Assembly (NCBI RefSeq): GCF_031191185.1
Contig: NZ_CP133464.1
Location: 186,001-250,000 of the forward strand
Source of the DNA: Prevotella nigrescens
Lineage (GTDB): Bacteria > Bacteroidota > Bacteroidia > Bacteroidales > Bacteroidaceae
Direction: 5' to 3'
Length of the DNA stretch: 64,000 nucleotides
This document shows positions 36,363 to 43,815 of this stretch, piece after piece. Every line of letters starts with the position of its first letter. Position 1 is the first letter of the stretch. A model generated the notes under the pieces. That model made no database searches. It was not told the origin of the DNA and was given only the letters and a program-made list of their open reading frames with translations. The position numbers and the translations under genes are program-made.

Positions 36363-38096
36363 ATGAAGCGAATTTTACGTTTTTTCGTGCTCATTTCCGT
36401 GCTCGTTCTGCCGTTGCAGGGATTTGCAGACACGGCTACATTCGACTTTAGCACCGATGAGGGGCTAAAAACCTTGGGAATTGCTAAACCTGACCCAAGC
36501 AAGGCGACAAATCTGACGAAACCAGCCTATACTGTGGGCAGTGTCAGTATGTCGTGTACCAATGGAAGTATGCCTACGCGCGTATGGAATGCTAAAGGCG
36601 ACACCGAACTGCGATTCTATAAGAAAGGTGGCAGCATCACTTTCAGCGTGCCCGAAGGACAGCATATTACGGCTGTCGTCTTCACAGGGACACTGAGTAG
36701 TACGGTCAGTACGGGAAAGCTCAGCGGTATGCAATGGACCGACAATGGTACGACCACCCATTCGGTAACCTTTACTGCAACCGATAAGAACTACATCAAG
36801 CGTATCGTCATCACCTATTCGGCTGCCCAGCCGGAGCAACCTGTATTCACGGTGAACAGCATTAAGGAACTTAAAGCATTGAAGAGTGGCAGCCGTGCCA
36901 CGCTCTGCCTGACCGACGGAGATGAGGGCAGTATGGCGCGTGTGCTCTGTGTGCACGGCACGGGCGATACGCAGGAAGCCTATGTGCGCGACTGTACGGG
37001 TGCCGTGTGCTTCTGTGGTATCAATCCCAATGTGCCTTTTGCCTGCAACCAGCACATGGCTGGCAAGATAACGGGCGAATATGTAATGGAGAACGGCGTG
37101 CCACGTTTCAAGGCTGTAAGTGCCCTGACCAACACAACGCTGCTCGCCATTGCAGACCCTGTAATGGAAAAAGAGGTGCAACCGAAGGAGATAGAGGCTG
37201 CCGATTATGCCGCCAACGTTGCCGATTGGGTTAGTCTGAAGAACCTGCATGTCGCTGCCGACGGACGCTCTACGCAGGAGGGCATCACCGTGCACAACCG
37301 TTTTGGCATCACAGCCGACAAGGATAAGTATGTTGCGCCCTATGCCGGAGCCATCATCGACATGGCAGGCATTGCCGTGCCTGACGGCGACAAGAAGGAA
37401 ATCAGCCCCTTGTTTGGAAACAACCGGCGTCCCATAGTCTTCGTGATTGACGAGGGAGAGGCGTTCGTTTCGCCCCGGCAAGACATGCCTGATGTGGCTG
37501 TGCGCCTGAATCGTACGCTCACTTCAGACCATTGGAACACCTTCGCCGTGCCATTCGACATCGAGGCGGAAAACCTGAAAGACGCCCAGATAGCCAAGTT
37601 TACCGGCAACATGGAGGGCAGCACGATGATTTTCGAGAGCGGACAGACCCGCATCGAGGCTGGTATGCCCTATCTTGTGAAGTGGAACATGAAAAATCCA
37701 ACCTACGAGAGCGTAACCCTCAAGGCTGCGAAAGCCCAGACCGTAAGTTCAGCCGACAAGCAATACAGCTTCGTGGCAACCTATAGTCCAGCCACGCTCG
37801 CCCTCGACAAAACGGAACGTTACCTTGGTTCGGACGGCAATCTCTATTATCCCACAGGTTCGGACGGGCAAGCCAACCGCCTCAAGGGATTGCGCGCCTA
37901 TTATCGAGTTCCTGCCACGGCAACTGCCAAGATAGCCTTCTCCGGCGAAACCACAGGCATTACGCTTCTCAAGGAGCAAAGTCAGCCTTGCCGTTTCAAG
38001 GTGTACAACCTCAATGGTCAGTACCTCGGCAACAGTCTGAACGGCTTGCCAAAAGGGCTCTACATCGTAAACGGCCGCAAGGTAATCATCAATTAA
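36363..38096 (+). CDS. Secreted protein with OB-fold-like region and C-terminal sorting-like tail
   Basis: 577 residues. Signal peptide 1-22 ('LVLPLQGFA'). Residues about 25-165 look like a beta-sandwich domain ('ATFDFSTDEG', 'SITFSVPEGQHITAVVFTG'). Residues about 170-320 ('KALKSGSRATLCL', 'EAYVRDCTGAVCF') resemble OB-fold regions of secreted Bacteroidota nucleases. The end 'VYNLNGQYLGNSLNGLPKG' plus 'YIVNGRKVIIN' is the short sorting-like tail. It heads an apparent operon with a 60-residue peptide and a DNA/RNA endonuclease, so nucleic-acid binding at the cell surface is a reasonable but unproved guess. Confidence 0.75.
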   Translation: MKRILRFFVLISVLVLPLQGFADTATFDFSTDEGLKTLGIAKPDPSKATNLTKPAYTVGSVSMSCTNGSMPTRVWNAKGDTELRFYKKGGSITFSVPEGQHITAVVFTGTLSSTVSTGKLSGMQWTDNGTTTHSVTFTATDKNYIKRIVITYSAAQPEQPVFTVNSIKELKALKSGSRATLCLTDGDEGSMARVLCVHGTGDTQEAYVRDCTGAVCFCGINPNVPFACNQHMAGKITGEYVMENGVPRFKAVSALTNTTLLAIADPVMEKEVQPKEIEAADYAANVADWVSLKNLHVAADGRSTQEGITVHNRFGITADKDKYVAPYAGAIIDMAGIAVPDGDKKEISPLFGNNRRPIVFVIDEGEAFVSPRQDMPDVAVRLNRTLTSDHWNTFAVPFDIEAENLKDAQIAKFTGNMEGSTMIFESGQTRIEAGMPYLVKWNMKNPTYESVTLKAAKAQTVSSADKQYSFVATYSPATLALDKTERYLGSDGNLYYPTGSDGQANRLKGLRAYYRVPATATAKIAFSGETTGITLLKEQSQPCRFKVYNLNGQYLGNSLNGLPKGLYIVNGRKVIIN

Positions 38097-38130
38097 GACA
38101 AAGAACACTATCGTAAAGAAAAAACTCTAT

Positions 38131-38313
38131 ATGGCTCCAGCCATCATGAACATACTCATCACCACGGCAGACCTTATCATGAGCAGTTCTGACGTGAATG
38201 CCGGTGGAACGCAGGTAGCAACCGGAAACGACCACGGAAGCGGCAACGCATGGGAGGACGGTTGTGCCAAGGACGGCTTCTGGAGCATGGACGATAATAA
38301 TAACCTAAATTAA
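38131..38313 (+). CDS. Small acidic/glycine-rich peptide between secreted proteins
   Basis: 60 residues from the ATG at 38131. The frame continues upstream as GTA AAG AAA AAA CTC TAT ATG, that is (V)KKKLYMAPAIMNI, which resembles the start of the abundant short Bacteroidales peptides (MKKxYxAP…, hydrophobic patch, 'LIMSSS', then Gly/Asp-rich tail). A GTA start would be unusual, so the true start is uncertain. The tail 'GNDHGSGNAWEDG' fits that peptide class. 34 bp after the secreted protein and 13 bp before the nuclease, clearly in the same operon. Function unknown. Confidence 0.6.
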   Translation: MAPAIMNILITTADLIMSSSDVNAGGTQVATGNDHGSGNAWEDGCAKDGFWSMDDNNNLN

Positions 38314-38326
38314 GGAGGACGATAAA

Positions 38327-39412
38327 ATGAAGAAAAGTGTATTTATTTTGCTGGCACTGCTACTGGGCATGACGGCTACGGCGCAGACCCAAAAGCAGAA
38401 ACTCACCATTACTACAAAGCGCGGCAAGGTGCACACCTACGTTATGGGCGAGTCTATGGACAGTCTCCGTATCCTCAACGATGTGGGCATCAAGGTGTAT
38501 CCCAAGGGAACAAAGGTGTCAAAAGACTATCTTTTCTCGCAGATAACCTACACGCTGACCAACGAACCCACTCCTACCCCCGACCCATCGGGCAAAAACG
38601 CCAACCGTAACACCACTGCCGACTTGAAAAAGAACCCGCAGGGGTGGCGATTGGAGTTCCCACGCTTCTATCAGGGAACTAACAAGACCTACGAGATTAC
38701 TCATTTCACCACCGAGAACGGGAAGCGAATGAACAACTATTCCGTAGAGTGGGACGCCAAACTCAAGGCTAACCGCTGGACCTGCTACGAGATGTACGAC
38801 AAAATGATGCAGAAGAATGTGAAGCGTAAAAACGAGTTCAAGCCGGATCCCGATATCCCATCGGACATGCAGACAACCCTTAAAGATTACAAAGGCAGTG
38901 GATTCGACCGTGGACACCTCTGTCCGTCAGACGACAGATGCTGCTCTCAAGCCATGAACGACCAGACTTTCTACCTGAGCAACATGCAGCCCCAAGTACA
39001 TGGACACAACGGTGGCGTATGGAAGAACCTCGAAGAGAAGGTGCGTGCATGGGCTGGCAAGTGCGACACACTCTATGTGGTCAAGGCTGCCACCATCGAC
39101 AAGGCAGAGTATATCTGTAACAAGAAAGACCTCAACGAGATTGCCGAGAAAGAGGGCAAGCCAGCAGGCAGCCTTCATTTCCCCGGCATCGTGCCCAAAT
39201 ACTTCTATATGGCACTGTTGGCTTACGACAAGAAGACCAATACCTATCGTGCCCTCGGCATCTGGTCGCCCCACTACAAGAAGAGCAAGTACGACTATAT
39301 AACCATCGAGGAACTCCAGAAGCGCACTGGTATCGACTTCTTCTGCAACCTCGACGATAGCATAGAGAAGGCTGTAGAAGCTACCGTAGACTCCGATTAC
39401 TGGGAAAAGTAA
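38327..39412 (+). CDS. Secreted DNA/RNA non-specific endonuclease (NUC1 family)
   Basis: 361 residues. Signal peptide 1-20 ('GMTATAQ'). Residues 24-80 repeat the short module 'LTITTKRGKVHTYVMGESMDSL' also seen in the protein at 34439. The catalytic domain (about 100-350) contains 'DRGHLCPSDDR' (DRGH at 194-197, catalytic His197) and 'SNMQPQVHGHNGGVWKNLE', which provides the metal-binding Asn and the conserved Glu. It cuts DNA and RNA outside the cell or in the periplasm using Mg2+. Such nucleases help oral Bacteroidota degrade neutrophil DNA traps and obtain nucleotides. A pair of hairpins follows at 39456-39537. Confidence 0.93.
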   Translation: MKKSVFILLALLLGMTATAQTQKQKLTITTKRGKVHTYVMGESMDSLRILNDVGIKVYPKGTKVSKDYLFSQITYTLTNEPTPTPDPSGKNANRNTTADLKKNPQGWRLEFPRFYQGTNKTYEITHFTTENGKRMNNYSVEWDAKLKANRWTCYEMYDKMMQKNVKRKNEFKPDPDIPSDMQTTLKDYKGSGFDRGHLCPSDDRCCSQAMNDQTFYLSNMQPQVHGHNGGVWKNLEEKVRAWAGKCDTLYVVKAATIDKAEYICNKKDLNEIAEKEGKPAGSLHFPGIVPKYFYMALLAYDKKTNTYRALGIWSPHYKKSKYDYITIEELQKRTGIDFFCNLDDSIEKAVEATVDSDYWEK

Positions 39413-39455
39413 AGCCACTTCCTGCTTTCTCTTTTTGAGGAAAGAAGTAAGAAAA

Positions 39456-39537
39456 GATAGCCTTTCCCCTTTTAGACGATAAGGGCAAGGCTATCGGACA
39501 GGAGATAAACACCAACCGTAAGTGCTTATCTCCTGTC
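39456..39537 (+). terminator. Two consecutive hairpins after the nuclease gene
   Basis: GATAGCC (39456-39462) pairs with GGCTATC (39489-39495) with further CCCTT/AAGGG pairing; immediately after, GACAGGAGATAA (39497-39508) pairs perfectly with TTATCTCCTGTC (39526-39537). Terminator function is likely for at least one. Confidence 0.6.
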
Positions 39538-39659
39538 TTCGTGTTTGCAAACGTGAATGGATTACGAATAAACTTGGATTTACCCATGCTTTACGGACAC
39601 TTATTGCTTATGGAAAAGCGGAACAGCGGAAAACACAAATAACTTGGAAGACTATATTT

Positions 39660-39980
39660 ATTCCAAAGGGATAACCCTCGCCGCACCAAAGCCATGTACC
39701 GGCAGCACGCTTTCTTCGGAACTGTCTGCAACGCATTTGCCCCCATAAAGGTGGGCAAGTTGCCTGCAATGCCACGGAGCCGGCAGGCGGAACGGCAGAA
39801 TTTGCGGACAGAAAGCCGTAATGCGGCAGTACGCTCTTCGGAGCATCAGAACAGAACCTAACTGGTTTAGGTCGGCGCTGCAAACCATTCCGTGGTTCAA
39901 CCGACCTTATCCTCTCTCATAAATCCGTTTGGGGAGAAGTGTGGAAATGCGAAAGCTGCCTGCACTTCTCCTTTTTTTAT
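39660..39980 (+). ncRNA. Candidate structured non-coding RNA
   Basis: A GC-rich island of about 300 bp in AT-rich surroundings, ending in a textbook terminator (39933-39980). Visible pairings: TTGCCC/GGGCAA around 39735-39755, CTGTC(tGCA)/(TGCg)GACAG closing a multibranch (39726 with 39804 region), AGGTCGG/CCGACCT enclosing AACCA/TGGTT (39868-39908), and ACCTAA/TTAGGT (39858-39874) that would compete with it. GGCAGYACGCT…TTCGGA occurs twice (39701, 39825). No known RNA family was recognised (it does not show RNase P, tmRNA or SRP landmarks). A minus-strand frame of 80 residues (39658-39900) is the alternative reading. Confidence 0.4.
39933..39980 (+). terminator. Rho-independent terminator
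   Basis: GGAGAAGTG (39933-39941) pairs with CACTTCTCC (39963-39971) and is followed by seven T. No protein gene precedes it on this strand for 500 bp, which is the main reason to propose an RNA gene upstream. Confidence 0.8.
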
Positions 39981-40282
39981 GGTCGCATGCGCACGGTTCG
40001 GAAAGGGCGTGCCACATTTTCGGCAGCGCATCGGCATAACAACGGCTGCACAACAAAACCTGCAGTGCCGTGTAAAAATGCTACTAACACACTACCCACG
40101 TTACTACCCACAAGATGCTTGACATGGCTTTTGCGATGTTGTACCTTTGCAAACGTAAACAGACAGCAACGCCAAACATACGTGAAACAGACGGAATGGC
40201 TACACCATATTTATATATATAGTTGGTCAGACATATAAAAACGTATTGGCAAAGGTATAAAAACATATAACGAGACAAAAAT
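39981..40282. other. AT-rich leader of the M15 peptidase gene
   Basis: Contains ATTTATATATATAG at about 40209 and two ATATAAAAACGTAT / GTATAAAAACATAT words before the ATG at 40283, like the leaders of the ParA-region genes. A putative -7 box (TACCTTTG) lies at about 40143-40150. Confidence 0.45.
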
Positions 40283-40717
40283 ATGAAATTAACATTAGAC
40301 GAACATTTATCACCCCATTTCACGGTGGGCGAATTCTTTCGGTCGGGAACGGCAATACGGCTGGGCATAGACAACAATCCCGATGCGCACCCCGGAGAAG
40401 GCATCAGCACGGCGGAGGTGATGGAAAACTTGCGTGCACTGTGCACCGAAGTGCTCGAGCCGCTGCGGAGAAGGGTGGGGCGCGTGATTGTAACAAGCGG
40501 CTATCGCTGTCAGGAACTGAACAAGGCGGTGGGCGGTGTGTGGAACTCGCAGCACCTGAAGGGCGAGGCTGCCGACATATTCGTACCCGACACGGCAACG
40601 GCAATGCGCTACGGACACATTCTGGAACGCCATTCGGCAGTGCAGCAACTGCTGTTGGAGCCAATGGGAATACAACAAAAACGATGGATTCACGTGGGTT
40701 TCAGGCGGTCGGAATAG
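40283..40717 (+). CDS. M15 family D-Ala-D-Ala carboxypeptidase-like peptidase
   Basis: 144 residues, the single-domain M15 type common in phages and mobile loci of Bacteroidota. Zinc-ligand motifs are visible: 'SGYRCQELNKAVGG', then 'SQHLKGEAADI' (H91 and D98) and 'WIHVGF' (H137). The N-terminus 'HFTVGEFFRS' is the family's start. There is no signal peptide. Such proteins cleave peptidoglycan peptides. It is followed by an HU-like gene and the smalltalk peptide, a recurrent gene group in this phylum. A single TGCGACAAATAGG-type motif lies right after its stop (40725-40740). Confidence 0.88.
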   Translation: MKLTLDEHLSPHFTVGEFFRSGTAIRLGIDNNPDAHPGEGISTAEVMENLRALCTEVLEPLRRRVGRVIVTSGYRCQELNKAVGGVWNSQHLKGEAADIFVPDTATAMRYGHILERHSAVQQLLLEPMGIQQKRWIHVGFRRSE

Positions 40718-40842
40718 TCCTTCCGGCGACAAATAGGTAAGATTTCAGCCCGCAGGCTCCACACCGTGGGCACACCTTATGACATGTGAAGAAACATGCA
40801 GGTGGGTTGTCCATCTGCACAAATAGAATAAATCAATCATTT

Positions 40843-40857
40843 TTTTATTAACCTTTA
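40843..40857 (+). promoter_or_regulatory. 15-bp element upstream of the HU-like gene
   Basis: TTTTTATTAACCTTT ends 13 bp before the ATG at 40871; the identical 15 bp lie before the smalltalk gene (41526-41540). Possible promoter or leader control element. Confidence 0.5.
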
Positions 40858-40870
40858 AAATTTAAAAGTT

Positions 40871-41359
40871 ATGTCAATCAAGTACAAAATGTATCAGTTG
40901 AACAACACGAAGAGTAAGTATCACAAGTATTGGTACGCCCGTACAGCTTACATGGGCACCATCGGCACCCGCCAGCTGGCTGTACGCATCAGCGACCGCT
41001 GTACGGTTACCGAGCCGGACATACTCGCTGTGCTCAGCGCACTGGTAAGCGAGATGTCGCACAACCTGCAGAACGGAATGCGAATCAAGCTCGACGGATT
41101 CGGAACTTTCAAACTCGCCATCAGCTCTACGGGTTCCAAGGAGCGCAAGGACTTCGTTGCCGCAAAGCAAATAAGATGTCCGCACGTCCTGTTTCAGCCC
41201 GAAACACACGTCGGAGCCGACAAGGTGCGTGTTAAAAACTTCGTTACGGGCGTGAAGGTAGAGGAACTTGCCACCTACATTGGCACCAAGAAAAAGAAGG
41301 ACGACACCAATCCTTCAGGCGGAGGGGCAACTCCCGGAGGCGGACAGCAACACCCATAG
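40871..41359 (+). CDS. HU family DNA-binding protein (HU-like, extended)
   Basis: 162 residues. The N-terminal 120 residues match the Bacteroidota HU-like/HIG type ('YKMYQLNNTKSKYHKYWYA', 'SEMSHNLQNGMRIKLDGFGTF', 'ETHVGADKVRVKNF'), larger than classical HU and without its full beta-arm pattern. A lysine-rich and then glycine-rich tail follows ('GTKKKKDD', 'GGGATPGGG'). Likely binds and bends DNA. Preceded by the shared 15-bp element TTTTTATTAACCTTT at 40843-40857. Confidence 0.85.
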   Translation: MSIKYKMYQLNNTKSKYHKYWYARTAYMGTIGTRQLAVRISDRCTVTEPDILAVLSALVSEMSHNLQNGMRIKLDGFGTFKLAISSTGSKERKDFVAAKQIRCPHVLFQPETHVGADKVRVKNFVTGVKVEELATYIGTKKKKDDTNPSGGGATPGGGQQHP

Positions 41360-41405
41360 GCTGGCAAGACAGCCTGCCTTGGTGGGCAAATAGATTTTCA
41401 GGGTA

Positions 41406-41491
41406 TCTCAGTTTCCCAGTAATCCCCATGGAAACCGGGAAACTTGAGACCCTGTACCTTGGAAACGTCTGGGAAAGTTAGGCTTTCCAAG
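41406..41491 (+). other. Two hairpins in the HU-smalltalk intergenic leader
   Basis: TCTCAGTTTCCC (41406-41417) pairs with GGGAAACTTGAGA (41437-41449, one bulge). CTTGGAAA (41458-41465) pairs with TTTCCAAG (41484-41491). No T run follows either, so they look like leader structure rather than a terminator. Confidence 0.5.
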
Positions 41492-41525
41492 ACACCTGTG
41501 AACGCCCACCTCTCCCGCAAAACAC

Positions 41526-41540
41526 TTTTTATTAACCTTT
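41526..41540 (+). promoter_or_regulatory. 15-bp element upstream of the smalltalk gene
   Basis: TTTTTATTAACCTTT, identical to 40843-40857, ends 15 bp before the ATG at 41556. Confidence 0.5.
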
Positions 41541-41555
41541 TAAGACCAAGAAATT

Positions 41556-41648
41556 ATGAACAAGAACAAATGGAAATTCATCGTACAGCTCATGCTTTCA
41601 GTACTCACTGCCATCGCAACAACGTTGGGAATGGGGTCTTGCATGTAA
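41556..41648 (+). CDS. Smalltalk family small membrane peptide
   Basis: A 30-residue peptide from ATG 41556 to TAA 41646-41648: a short polar start (MNKNKWKFIVQ), one hydrophobic helix ('LMLSVLTAIATTLG') and the end 'GMGSCM'. This matches the small Bacteroidota family called smalltalk, which has the same length, the ATTLG stretch and terminal SCM. It usually lies near HU-like and amidase/peptidase genes as here. Function unknown. A lipobox-like C29 is present but too close to the end for a lipoprotein. Confidence 0.85.
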   Translation: MNKNKWKFIVQLMLSVLTAIATTLGMGSCM

Positions 41649-41754
41649 ACCAGAACACCCATCAAGGAACTTGGAATATCGTTTGTTAATCAATTGTACT
41701 GATTATATGACGATGTGCAAATACTTGAAACACAATGTCCTACCAGCCATGTCT

Positions 41755-42232
41755 GCCGACAGGTTGGTAGGTTGTTGCCGACAAGAAAGGAAGAATGCTC
41801 CGACAAGCGCGTAGGTTTGATGCGACAAACAGGGAATGTATATCAGGAAAAAACGACACATTGGGAGGTCGGCAGCGACCGTAAGGGAAGTTGTCCGCCT
41901 TTCAATCGTCTTTCGAACGGATTTCTTTGCTGTTCCCGAAGTGTTCCGCTTGCAATTCACAAGCCATGGTTCCATTAATCGATTGCCGTGCTCCTGCCAG
42001 TCAATGCAGCTGGTGTTGCACGGCAATTTTTTTTGTTTCGGACAACTGTCTGGTGCATAGCATGTTGCAGCAATATGCATGACACGCGGCAAGACAGCGG
42101 CAACAAATAGGGAATATGTTTGGAAATGCACGACAAAAAAACTGCGACAAAAAGGGAAAAACCTTTGTGCAACATGGCAAAACCATCTGTATGGGCTTGC
42201 CTTTAACACAAGTTTTCACTTTTTTGTCGCAG
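41755..42232 (+). repeat. Third cluster of TGCGACAAATAGGGAA-type motifs
   Basis: Sites at 41755, 41777, 41799, 41821 (TGCGACAAACAGGGAATG), 41851, 42099 (GGCAACAAATAGGGAATATG) and 42143 (TGCGACAAAAAGGGAAAA). The first five are spaced close to 22 bp, about two helix turns. The inverse tail CACTTTTTTGTCGC at 42217 also occurs near 28018 and 29048. Confidence 0.75.
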
Positions 42233-42458
42233 TTTATATATTTATATATTAGACAGACAATGGGGCGAAATGCTTGTAGAAGTTAGTCGTCTGAAGCTTG
42301 GTTTGAACATGGTAGTGTCTTTCCGGGGTTCTCAAATGCCTGTCTGAATTTGTTGTGTTCGCTTGTTTCTATGTTGCAGAACACGTTTTGCCCACCCCAT
42401 TCGGGCACTCCTGTCCTTCAACTTCATCAATCTCATAGTCATCTAACTGGCATTTGCG

Positions 42459-42560
42459 CCTTGTCGCAAGGTTTCTTGCCATTTCGCTAAACCATTAGAA
42501 CCTTACGCTAAAGGTTTGTTTCTTACAATAAATAAAAGGCGTTTACACCTTGTCGCAAGG
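42459..42560. repeat. Repeated CCTTGTCGCAAGG mini-hairpin
   Basis: Identical 13-bp palindromic words at 42459-42471 and 42548-42560, each preceded by TTtRCRC and followed by GTCTTtCcGCC-like sequence. Confidence 0.6.
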
Positions 42561-42749
42561 TCTTTCCGCCTTTTCTGCAAATCATCGTGCCTTTCGAACA
42601 AGGCATTCCGATTTTTTCTTTTGCGGCTTCTTGGTCTTCTCACAAGATTCGGAAGCCTCTCTTTTTAACATTACTATTCTTTTATCTTAAACCTTATAAT
42701 CTTTGTCTTGAACCTAACAATGTCTTGTCTCAGGCGTCTTTGCCTTATG

Positions 42750-43181
42750 TTACGACACCTCTTCCTTCCTTTTTCTCTGGCAATCGGCACATACTCCCTT
42801 GTAGTACAGCTGGGCATCGTCTATGCTGAACCCTTCAATGGCGGTACTTTGGGGTGTGGGCGGCTGCATGTCGGGCATGTCGAACACCCGTCCGCATACT
42901 TTGCAAGAGAAGTGTGCGTGTGGTGTGGTGGTGCCGTCGTAGCACACGTGGTGCTCGTCTATGGTAATCATAAGTGCGCCGCCTTTCTCCGAGAACATTC
43001 TTAATGTGTTGTAGATGGTGGTGCGACTTACTGTCGGAATGCGTTTTTTAAGTTCCATGAATATCTCATCGATTGTGGGGTGGGTAGGGTGTGTCAGCAG
43101 ATAGCGCATTATTTCAATGCGCTGCAATGAGGGCCTGATACCACAATCGAGCAGCTTTTGATAAGCTGGATCTATATACAT
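42750..43181 (-). CDS. Fur family regulator, PerR-like
   Basis: 143 residues from the ATG at 43181 (the frame's earlier ATG at 43211 lies downstream of only part of the promoter and is less likely). Winged helix 'HPTIDEIFMELKKRIPTVSRTTIYNTL' then a dimerisation domain with 'TPHAHFSCKVCGRVFDM' and a second CxxC 'CADC' near the end, which form the structural zinc site. H34, H88, H90 and D101 line up with the regulatory metal ligands of PerR. Together this favours a peroxide-sensing repressor. Promoter at 43209-43240. Confidence 0.88.
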   Translation of the reverse strand: MYIDPAYQKLLDCGIRPSLQRIEIMRYLLTHPTHPTIDEIFMELKKRIPTVSRTTIYNTLRMFSEKGGALMITIDEHHVCYDGTTTPHAHFSCKVCGRVFDMPDMQPPTPQSTAIEGFSIDDAQLYYKGVCADCQRKRKEEVS

Positions 43182-43208
43182 AATTATTTCGCATTTAAAA
43201 TCTCGTTG

Positions 43209-43240
43209 CAAAGATACGCAATACTTGTGGAAATACCAAA
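43209..43240 (-). promoter_or_regulatory. Promoter of the PerR-like gene
   Basis: Minus strand TTTG (43240-43237), 20 bp, TATCTTTG (43216-43209); leader of about 20 nt. A full consensus match. Confidence 0.75.
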
Positions 43241-43435
43241 CAAAAAACAGTTAAAAATATCTGTTTTACTCATTAATGAGGATAAAAGACGGCAGAAATT
43301 GCCACTTTTCTGGAAGTTTTGCGTAATTTTCCCGTGTAATGGGAGTGTGATTTTTCAAGTTTGCAGACGTTTCTCTTGTGTTCCGTTGGTATGCTGATGG
43401 CTGTCCGGGGCGTGTTTTCCCGGGTGTTGTCCGCA

Positions 43436-43798
43436 TCATTCCTGTGCAATGATGGCGGCGAGGTCGGGTGGTGTGGGGAACGATTTGCAGTTGATGTGTT
43501 CCATCTGTTTCCGTCCGTTTTCGGTTATGCTGCACCGCTGGCACCGGCTGTCGTGTTTGCAGGTCTGGCGTTTCAGGTATCCTTTCCGTTCGAGTGCGGC
43601 GATTACTTTCGATGCATTGGAGCGTGTAAGCCCCATCTCGCAGGCTATTTCGCCTGCGAGAAGGCTTTCTGTGTTGGCGAGCATGCACAGCAACATGAGT
43701 TCGTTTATGTTCATGTTGAACGTGTCTTCCAGTGCCCGCTCAAACTCTATTACTGCCCGGAAGATGGCATGCACCTTGTGAATGCAGTGGTCGTCCAT
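43436..43798 (-). CDS. MarR family regulator, cysteine-rich
   Basis: 120 residues. The winged helix is clear: 'AGEIACEMGLTRSNASKVIAALERKGYL' and a wing whose usual 'D.RD.R' appears as 'CKHDSRCQRCSITENGRK'. Seven cysteines (5, 38, 53, 80, 86, 89, 104) are unusual for 120 residues; three flank the wing, where OhrR/MgrA-like redox switches or a metal could act. It begins 17 bp after the thioredoxin-like gene and is surely cotranscribed with it. Two matching palindromes flank the shared promoter, so autoregulation is likely. Confidence 0.85.
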   Translation of the reverse strand: MDDHCIHKVHAIFRAVIEFERALEDTFNMNINELMLLCMLANTESLLAGEIACEMGLTRSNASKVIAALERKGYLKRQTCKHDSRCQRCSITENGRKQMEHINCKSFPTPPDLAAIIAQE

Positions 43799-43815
43799 GC
43801 GTTTTCTGCTGTATC

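Larger units (their letters stand above)
41649..42749. other. 1.1 kb region without genes, with CGACA motifs
   Basis: No coding frame is supported. It contains the third CGACA motif cluster (41755-42232), an AT-rich TTTATATATTTATATATT tract at 42234, and a repeated CCTTGTCGCAAGG hairpin (42459, 42548). Confidence 0.6.

Noticed and set aside
39658..39900. 80-codon minus-strand frame
   Set aside because: No start context, odd Cys/Arg/Leu-rich composition, and the plus strand shows stems and a terminator; kept as the alternative to the RNA call.
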